The notes under the pieces: model-generated
What the model was told of the DNA's origin: nothing
The model's database searches: none
What the model saw: the letters and a program-made list of their open reading frames with translations, nothing else
Assembly: GCA_015486905.1 (NCBI GenBank)
Contig: WFQV01000477.1
Location: 1 to 10,945, forward strand
From: Melioribacteraceae bacterium
GTDB lineage: Bacteria > Bacteroidota > Ignavibacteria > Ignavibacteriales > Melioribacteraceae
DNA: 10,945 nt
Direction of reading: 5' to 3'
Position numbers and translations under genes: made by a program
In this document: one piece after another, positions 5,493-10,945 of the stretch
Layout: every line of letters starts with the position of its first letter
How positions within the stretch are numbered: position 1 is the stretch's first letter

Positions 5493-7595
5493 ATGTCTGA
5501 GATTACTTTAGTAAATTTATCGCTGATTGTTTTACTTTTACCGATTATCGGTTTTACGGTAGTTCTTCTTTTCGGCAAAAGATTTTTTAGAATTTTCTGG
5601 TTGGAAATCGGTGCGCTGGGGCTTGCCTTTATTCTTGCGTCTATTGTCCTTGTAGTAAAGCTTACAACTTACGTGGATGCCGCTCCCATTGTTTTCCAAT
5701 TCACGTGGATTAACTTTGGAAACTTACCCTTATTAGGCAATCTTCAAATAAACCTGGGCATTAAAATCGACAACATGGCGGCAATAATGATGTTCGTCGT
5801 TACCCTAATAAGTTTCTTGGTGCATATTTACTCAATAGGATATATGCATGGAGACAAAAGATTTACACGCTATTATGCCTATTTGGGAATTTTCTCCTTC
5901 TCCATGTTAGGAATAGTTATTACACACAATCTTTTACTAATGTATATCTGCTGGGAATTGGTGGGTCTTTCCTCCTACCTATTAATCGGTTTCTGGTACG
6001 AAAAGAAATCGGCGGCGGACGCCGGAAAGAAAGCCTTCTTAGTCAATAGAATTGGCGACATCGGAATGTTTATTGGAATTTTGATTCTGTTTACCAACTA
6101 TCACACATTTACTTTCGACACAATTTTCTCGGCAATAGGAGGCGGACATCTTCCTTTCGACAGCGGCGCATGGTTGACTGCAACGGGAATTTTGCTCTTC
6201 ATGGGCGCAGTCGGTAAATCAGCTCAATTCCCTCTGCACGTTTGGTTACCCGATGCAATGGAAGGTCCCACACCGGTTAGTGCATTAATCCACGCTGCCA
6301 CAATGGTAGCAGCCGGCGTTTATATGATTGCGCGGATATTCCCGATGCTCACGGCAGACGCTCTCCTTGTTATTGCATTGGTAGGCGGTTTCACATCTTT
6401 CCTCGCCGCTACTATTGCAATTACGCAGAACGATATTAAAAAAGTTTTGGCTTATTCTACCATCAGCCAATTAGGTTACATGGTAATGGCAATGGGTGTA
6501 GGCGCTTACGCTTACGGATTTTTCCACTTGGTAACACATGCCTGGTTTAAAGCATTGCTTTTCTTAGGCTCCGGTTCAGTAATTCAAGCACTCCACCACG
6601 AGCAGGACATTCGTGAAATGGGCGGATTGAGAAAGAAATTACCTATTACTTACTACACTTTTTTAACTGCCACACTGGCAATTTCAGGCGTTCCTTTCTT
6701 CTCCGGTTTCCTTAGCAAGGACGGACTTCTCTTAGGCACTTACGCCTTCGGAAGTTTAACAGGACACATTTTAATTCCAATTTTCGGTTTCACGGTTGTA
6801 ATCTTAACTGCTTTTTACATGTTCCGCCTTGTAATTCTTACTTTCCACGGTAAACCGAGGAACCAAGAGAAATACGACCACGCACACGAATCTCCCAAGG
6901 TAATGACCATCCCTATGATTGTTCTTGCCGTACTCTCTTTCTTCTTCTGGTACAGCGGGAACCCGTTCTCCGCCGAAAGCGGGTGGTTTATTTCCAAATG
7001 GATTCACACACCGCACAGCGTTGTACCTCAAGCAATGAGATTTAATTTTATGCGCACGGGAGCTGCTGCATCCGCTCACTTCGAAGGTGCACACGAAGTA
7101 ATTACACATTCTCCAATGTACATGGAAGCTCTGCACCACGCTCATTACCCTGCAATGATTATTTCCATTCTCTTCGCAGGCTTGGGTATTTTGCTTGCTT
7201 ATTTAATTTATCAATGGAAAAAAATCGATGCAGACAAACTCGCAGAAACTTACAGTTGGTTTTACAAGTTTTCACTTAACAAGTGGTACTTCGACGAATT
7301 TTATCATGCAACTTTTGTAGCCGGTACAATCGGTTTAGGCAAAGTACTTGCATGGTTCGACACTTATATCGTTGACGGATTAGTCAACGGAGCCGCTTGG
7401 CTTACAAGACAAGTTTCCGCTTTCAGCGGATTGTTCGACACGTACGTCGTTGACGGTCTGGTCAACTTCACGGCGTTCTTTAGCGGATTCATCGGATTAG
7501 GTTTGAAGAAAATCCAAACCGGACGAGTTCAAACTTACGTTGTTTTCGCTGTGTTCTCTATTTTAATTCTTTTATTAATTCTTAGACCATTTTAG
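5493..7595 (+). CDS. nuoL: NADH-quinone oxidoreductase subunit L (distal proton pump)
   Basis: NuoL (ND5 family, 700 residues) is the distal antiporter-like pump and supplies the long lateral helix lying along the membrane arm. Key charges are intact: Glu155 in CWELVGLSSYLLIGFW (E. coli Glu144), Lys242 in GKSAQFPLHVWLPDAMEG (Lys229), Lys353 in HAWFKALLFLG (Lys342) and Lys409-Asp410 in GFLSKDGLL (Lys399-Asp400). It is about 90 residues longer than E. coli NuoL. The extra length comes partly from a polar loop at about 460-552 with ten histidines, and partly from a C-terminal tandem repeat: FDTYIVDGLVN at 622-632 and FDTYVVDGLVN at 648-658, a period of 26 residues. The last hydrophobic segment (about 681-697) ends in LRPF. 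The 48 bases after the stop form the largest gap in the operon. Confidence 0.98.
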   Translation: MSEITLVNLSLIVLLLPIIGFTVVLLFGKRFFRIFWLEIGALGLAFILASIVLVVKLTTYVDAAPIVFQFTWINFGNLPLLGNLQINLGIKIDNMAAIMMFVVTLISFLVHIYSIGYMHGDKRFTRYYAYLGIFSFSMLGIVITHNLLLMYICWELVGLSSYLLIGFWYEKKSAADAGKKAFLVNRIGDIGMFIGILILFTNYHTFTFDTIFSAIGGGHLPFDSGAWLTATGILLFMGAVGKSAQFPLHVWLPDAMEGPTPVSALIHAATMVAAGVYMIARIFPMLTADALLVIALVGGFTSFLAATIAITQNDIKKVLAYSTISQLGYMVMAMGVGAYAYGFFHLVTHAWFKALLFLGSGSVIQALHHEQDIREMGGLRKKLPITYYTFLTATLAISGVPFFSGFLSKDGLLLGTYAFGSLTGHILIPIFGFTVVILTAFYMFRLVILTFHGKPRNQEKYDHAHESPKVMTIPMIVLAVLSFFFWYSGNPFSAESGWFISKWIHTPHSVVPQAMRFNFMRTGAAASAHFEGAHEVITHSPMYMEALHHAHYPAMIISILFAGLGILLAYLIYQWKKIDADKLAETYSWFYKFSLNKWYFDEFYHATFVAGTIGLGKVLAWFDTYIVDGLVNGAAWLTRQVSAFSGLFDTYVVDGLVNFTAFFSGFIGLGLKKIQTGRVQTYVVFAVFSILILLLILRPF
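7356..7466 (+). repeat. Tandem duplication inside nuoL
   Basis: Copies at 7356-7388 and 7434-7466 are 78 bases apart and differ at six of 33 bases. Only one change alters the protein (Ile626 to Val652), so both copies appear to be kept under selection at the protein level. The repeated peptide is FDTY(I/V)VDGLVN. A related VDGLVNG-type motif usually occurs near the end of the lateral helix in NuoL proteins. Confidence 0.75.
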
Positions 7596-7599
7596 TTAA

Positions 7600-7629
7600 T
7601 TGTATTTGGTTAAGTAAAACATATTTTTG
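7600..7629 (+). promoter_or_regulatory. Possible internal promoter before nuoM (weak)
   Basis: In the 48-base gap between nuoL and nuoM, TTG at 7600-7602 is followed after 19 bases by TATTTTTG at 7622-7629, the same -7 octamer seen before nuoA. The start would fall about ten bases before the nuoM ATG, leaving almost no leader. The region is AT-rich, so this may be chance. It is listed because it sits in the only sizeable gap of the operon. Confidence 0.2.
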
Positions 7630-7643
7630 AATAGGTTAAAATT

Positions 7644-9251
7644 ATGGATGGATTCCCTATTTTAAGTCTGATTACTTTTCTTCCCATTCTGGGATTGGTA
7701 ATTGTTTTAAGTCTGCCAAAAGAAAAGCCGCAAATCGTAAGAATTACAACATTGGTTATTACGTCGATTCAGTTGATTCTTGCAGTGCTTCTTGTGGTTA
7801 ATTACAACTACGGTTTGGCCGGAATAAACGACCCAAGCTCTTTCCAATTTGTTGAGAAAGCCAAGTGGATTGAAATTCCGGGCATTTCCTGGATTGGAAC
7901 AATAAAGATCGATTACTTCCTTGGCGTTGACGGTCTTAGTATGCCGATGGTTCTTCTTACGGCAATTGTAACTTTTATTGCAACGCTCTCTTCATGGAAA
8001 ATCGACAAAGCGGTTAAAGGCTATTTCGCCCTCTTCCTTTTGCTCGATACCGCAATGATGGGAGTTTTCGTTGCTTTGGACTTCTTCCTCTTTTACGTAT
8101 TTTGGGAGTTAATGCTTCTGCCGATGTACTTCCTAATAGGTATTTGGGGAGGTCCCCGCAAAGAATACGCCGCTATTAAGTTCTTTATTTACACATTGGC
8201 CGGTTCGGTCTTTATGCTGTTGGTAATGATTGGGCTTTATTTCAGTACGAAAGAAATTTTACCAAACGGCTCATCCGTTTACACATTTAACATGCTGGCA
8301 ATGATGAACCCCAACAACTATGTGTCCACGGGAATCCTTTCACCGCTAAACCCGAACAACCTCAGGTTTATTGCTTACATTGCCCTATTCGTAGGCTTTG
8401 CAATTAAAATACCTATGTTTCCGTTCCACACTTGGTTGCCTGACGCTCACGTTGAAGCACCGACACCTATTAGCGTTATTCTTGCCGGCGTTTTGCTGAA
8501 AATGGGTACTTACGGAATTTTAAGAATCAGCTATCCGATTTTCCCTAATATTACAAGGGAGCTAATGTGGTACATTGCCCTATTCGGAATGATTAACATT
8601 ATTTACGGCGCTTTGGTAGCCTTGGCACAAAAGGACTTTAAAAAACTTATTGCTTATTCTTCCGTTTCGCACATGGGCTACGTGCTGCTGGGAATGGCGT
8701 CATTAAGTTCCGTGGGAATTAACGGTGCAATCTTTCAAATGTTTAATCACGGTACAATTACGGCAATGCTCTTCTTGATTGTGGGGGTTGTTTACGACAG
8801 AGCTCACACACGCGAAATCAATGCTTTCGGCGGATTAGCAAATCAGATGCCGGTTTACACGGGATTCGTTACCGTTGCTTTCTTTGCCGCAATCGGTTTG
8901 CCGAGTATGAGCGGATTCATCTCGGAAGCAATGGTATTCTTAGGTTCCTTCGGAACCGCGGCTATTAGAGTCCTTGCAATGATTTCCACTTTGGGAATAC
9001 TCTTGGGCGCCGCCTATATGTTGTGGACGTTACAGAGAATTTTCTTCGGCAAGTTAAACGAAAAATGGTCACATCTGCCGGATTTGGATTTCCGTGAATT
9101 GGCAATGTTTATTCCTTTGGCAGCAATTGTTATTTTCTTAGGAATTTATCCTTCCGCTATGTTGAACATAATGAATACTTCCGTTAAACACTTAGTGGAC
9201 TTTTTAGCAAATAATGCACAGCATATTTCAACAACAATAAGCGCGTTATAA
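7644..9251 (+). CDS. nuoM: NADH-quinone oxidoreductase subunit M (proton pump)
   Basis: NuoM (ND4 family, 535 residues against about 509 in E. coli) is the middle antiporter-like pump, with about 14 hydrophobic helices. The essential residues are all recognisable: Glu155 in FWELMLLPMYFLIG (E. coli Glu144), Lys255 in FAIKIPMFPFHTWLPDAH (Lys234), Lys286 in AGVLLKMGTYGILR (Lys265) and Glu428 in GFISEAMVFLG (Glu407). The LPDAHVEAPTPISVILAG block separates NuoM from NuoL, which has LPDAMEGPTPVSALIHAAT. A polar insertion at about 205-240, rich in Asn and Pro, accounts for much of the extra length. TAGG at 7632-7635 lies eight bases before the ATG as a possible ribosome-binding site. nuoN follows after 13 bases. 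Confidence 0.98.
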   Translation: MDGFPILSLITFLPILGLVIVLSLPKEKPQIVRITTLVITSIQLILAVLLVVNYNYGLAGINDPSSFQFVEKAKWIEIPGISWIGTIKIDYFLGVDGLSMPMVLLTAIVTFIATLSSWKIDKAVKGYFALFLLLDTAMMGVFVALDFFLFYVFWELMLLPMYFLIGIWGGPRKEYAAIKFFIYTLAGSVFMLLVMIGLYFSTKEILPNGSSVYTFNMLAMMNPNNYVSTGILSPLNPNNLRFIAYIALFVGFAIKIPMFPFHTWLPDAHVEAPTPISVILAGVLLKMGTYGILRISYPIFPNITRELMWYIALFGMINIIYGALVALAQKDFKKLIAYSSVSHMGYVLLGMASLSSVGINGAIFQMFNHGTITAMLFLIVGVVYDRAHTREINAFGGLANQMPVYTGFVTVAFFAAIGLPSMSGFISEAMVFLGSFGTAAIRVLAMISTLGILLGAAYMLWTLQRIFFGKLNEKWSHLPDLDFRELAMFIPLAAIVIFLGIYPSAMLNIMNTSVKHLVDFLANNAQHISTTISAL

Positions 9252-9264
9252 AATAAGACAGATT

Positions 9265-10767
9265 ATGGATGCAATGAATTTAAGTCAAGCGTTGAGTTTT
9301 GTTAAGCCCGAAATTTCTATTTCGATTACTTTACTCGTTGTAGTTCTATTCGATTTGATTTTTCATAAGGACAAGAGAATCATTCCTTACATCGCTATGT
9401 TAGGTGTGATAATTACGGGAATTATTCTCATCAACGATTTCTATCTTACCGGCACGGCATTTAAGACCGGTGGAAATTACGGAATGTTTACAGCCGACCC
9501 GTTCGGAAATTTCGTTAAAATGATTGTCCTAATTGCCACTTTCCTAATTATTCTGTTTGGCTACGACTCGGACGAAATAAACAAAATAAAGGACAGGCTC
9601 GGCGAATATTATGCTTTAATCTTCGGAATGGTTCTTGGAATGTTTTTCCTCATCTCCGCTTCCGATTTGATTTTAATTTATCTTTCAATGGAACTGCTCT
9701 CCTTAAGCTCCTACGTATTAGCCGGCTTTACAAAATTACGCAACAGGAACAGTGAAGCGGCATTAAAATATTTGATTTACGGCGCTATCTCATCCGGTTT
9801 AATGCTTTTCGGAATCTCTCTCGTTTACGGAATGACCGGCACAACCAACTTATTTCAACTTAATTCTCTGATTCAAAATCCGGACATTAACCTCTACACA
9901 TTTGCTTTCGCAATGATTCTAATCTTTGCCGGAATAGGTTACAAAATTTCCGCCGTCCCTTTTCATTACTGGACACCAGACGTTTACGAAGGAGCTCCGA
10001 TTACAATTACCGCTTTCTTGTCGGTTGCAAGTAAAGCTGCCGGGTTTGCTCTTCTAATACGCTTTTTAAGAGTAGGGTTTGTTACCTACATCGACAAAGG
10101 CGGGAATTGGCAAGTTCTGAATCTTTTCGATTGGCAGGCACTGTTAATTTTAATTTCGGTTCTCACAATGACGCTCGGTAACTTTGCCGCACTCTGGCAG
10201 GATAATCTTAAAAGAATGCTCGCCTATTCAAGCATAGCTCACGCCGGTTACATGCTATTGGGTGTTCTCGTACTTTCGGACAAAGGTGTTACCGCAGTGT
10301 TGTTCTATTTCTTCGTTTATTTAATAATGAACCTCGGTGCTTTTTATATTGTAATGTTAATAGCTAATAAAACCGGTAACGAAAACATTGACGACTACGA
10401 CGGCTTAGGTTTTACGTCGCCTTACCTGGGTGTTACCTTAGGTATTTTCCTCGTTTCTTTAACGGGGCTACCCCCTACCGCCGGTTTTGTCGGTAAGTTC
10501 TACCTGTTCGTCGCATTACTTGACGCTAAAATGGCTGTGGTTGCGGCAATAGCGGTAATTAACAGCGTTGTCTCGCTTTATTACTACATTCGTGTACTAA
10601 AGCATATGTACCTTACAAGGAACGAAAACGCACCCGTTATCCCGGTTTCGAAATTAGCTTATTCTATTGTTCTTGTCCTTTCTACAGCTACGCTTCTCTT
10701 CGGAGTTTACTTCACTCCCATATCGAATTGGGCAAAATCAGCTGCAATAATTCTGGGTTTAAAATAG
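9265..10767 (+). CDS. nuoN: NADH-quinone oxidoreductase subunit N (proton pump)
   Basis: NuoN (ND2 family, 500 residues, close to the 485 of E. coli) is the antiporter-like pump nearest NuoK. Conserved charges are present: Glu143 in YLSMELLSLSSYVLAGF (E. coli Glu133), Lys227 in GIGYKISAVPFHYWTPDVY (Lys217), Lys257 in SVASKAAGFALL (Lys247) and Lys411 in AGFVGKFYLF (Lys395). The YEGAPITITAFLS block is characteristic of NuoN rather than NuoL or NuoM. Two in-frame ATGs (9265 and 9274) compete as starts, and no strong Shine-Dalgarno decides between them; I keep the first. It is the last gene of the operon, and an intrinsic terminator lies 30 bases after its stop. Confidence 0.97.
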   Translation: MDAMNLSQALSFVKPEISISITLLVVVLFDLIFHKDKRIIPYIAMLGVIITGIILINDFYLTGTAFKTGGNYGMFTADPFGNFVKMIVLIATFLIILFGYDSDEINKIKDRLGEYYALIFGMVLGMFFLISASDLILIYLSMELLSLSSYVLAGFTKLRNRNSEAALKYLIYGAISSGLMLFGISLVYGMTGTTNLFQLNSLIQNPDINLYTFAFAMILIFAGIGYKISAVPFHYWTPDVYEGAPITITAFLSVASKAAGFALLIRFLRVGFVTYIDKGGNWQVLNLFDWQALLILISVLTMTLGNFAALWQDNLKRMLAYSSIAHAGYMLLGVLVLSDKGVTAVLFYFFVYLIMNLGAFYIVMLIANKTGNENIDDYDGLGFTSPYLGVTLGIFLVSLTGLPPTAGFVGKFYLFVALLDAKMAVVAAIAVINSVVSLYYYIRVLKHMYLTRNENAPVIPVSKLAYSIVLVLSTATLLFGVYFTPISNWAKSAAIILGLK

Positions 10768-10797
10768 AATATTAAAACATCAAAGATTTGATTTTCG

Positions 10798-10820
10798 GGG
10801 AGCTTCAAGCTCCCTTTTTT
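10798..10820 (+). terminator. Intrinsic terminator of the nuo operon
   Basis: GGGAGCTT at 10798-10805 pairs perfectly with AAGCTCCC at 10807-10814; in RNA about seven pairs around a three-base loop would form. Six T residues follow at once (10815-10820). Its position 30 bases after the nuoN stop fits the end of the operon transcript. Confidence 0.9.
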
Positions 10821-10839
10821 ATTGACACCTATATTTATT

Positions 10840-10862
10840 GGGGACGCAAATTTTGCGTCCCC
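10840..10862. repeat. Perfect intergenic palindrome, 11-base arms
   Basis: GGGGACGCAAA at 10840-10850 and its exact reverse complement TTTGCGTCCCC at 10852-10862 flank one central T. The T-run test for a terminator fails on both sides (CTACTTATT follows), and the terminator just upstream already serves nuoN. It looks like a small dispersed intergenic palindrome. It shares a GGGAC...GTCCC core with the element at 10896. Confidence 0.75.
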
Positions 10863-10895
10863 TACTTATTATTTCTATAGAAACAACATACCACT

Positions 10896-10927
10896 TTGTA
10901 GGGACATCTCGCGAGCTGTCCCTACAA
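10896..10927. repeat. Near-perfect 32-base intergenic palindrome
   Basis: TTGTAGGGACA at 10896-10906 is matched by TGTCCCTACAA at 10917-10927. The central ten bases TCTCGCGAGC are also self-complementary except for one mismatch (10907 against 10916). The full unit is thus a 32-base palindrome with a CG-rich centre and outer GTAGGGAC/GTCCCTAC arms. No T-run follows. It resembles mobile palindromic repeat units found between genes, but I see only one copy of it here. Confidence 0.75.
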
Positions 10928-10945
10928 TTTATCCTCTCATAACGC

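Noticed and set aside
6804..7145. 113-codon open frame on the minus strand inside nuoL
   Set aside because: Longest antisense frame, but its protein has no recognisable domain, it has no promoter or ribosome site, and it overlaps a clear nuoL frame throughout.
5493..10767. NuoL/M/N homologues as an Mrp antiporter or a membrane-bound group 4 hydrogenase
   Set aside because: NuoD lacks the nickel-binding CxxC motifs, and the full NuoA, J, K, B, C, I set is present in complex I order.
10840..10862. Perfect palindrome as a second terminator
   Set aside because: No T-run follows on either strand, and a strong terminator already lies at 10798-10820.

Overview
The window holds one co-directional respiratory gene cluster: eleven subunits of NADH:quinone oxidoreductase (complex I) in the order nuoA-B-C-D-H-I-J-K-L-M-N, all on the + strand. 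The genes overlap or sit 1-14 bases apart, except for one 48-base gap before nuoM. The AT-leaning base composition, the scarcity of strong Shine-Dalgarno sites, a candidate promoter of the Bacteroidota type (TTG-N20-TAnnTTTG) and the intergenic palindromes suggest the Bacteroidota/Chlorobiota/Ignavibacteriota group. That placement is an inference; no taxonomic marker is present.

Layout: bases 1-339 are non-coding. They contain several unlike low-complexity patches, then the candidate promoter and the nuoA leader. Bases 340-4666 encode NuoA, the hydrophilic connecting module (NuoB, NuoC, NuoD, NuoI) and the membrane subunit NuoH that lies beside the quinone site. Bases 4668-10767 encode the membrane proton-pumping arm (NuoJ, K, L, M, N). 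Bases 10768-10945 contain a clear intrinsic terminator followed by two intergenic palindromes that share a GGGAC...GTCCC core.

How the genes work together: NuoI carries two [4Fe-4S] clusters and NuoB carries the terminal N2 cluster. NuoB, NuoD and NuoH form the quinone chamber. NuoA, H, J and K link quinone chemistry to the three antiporter-like subunits NuoL, M and N, whose key Glu and Lys residues are all intact. The NADH-oxidising module (NuoE, F, G) is absent, and nuoD runs directly into nuoH with a one-base overlap. The product is therefore an 11-subunit complex whose electron donor cannot be read from this window; it may be ferredoxin, or NuoEFG encoded elsewhere.

There is no clear sign of a wholly new system. 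The most distinctive features are a charged Ala/Lys/Glu tail on NuoI, a 26-residue tandem duplication at the C-terminus of NuoL, and the flanking palindromes and low-complexity DNA.
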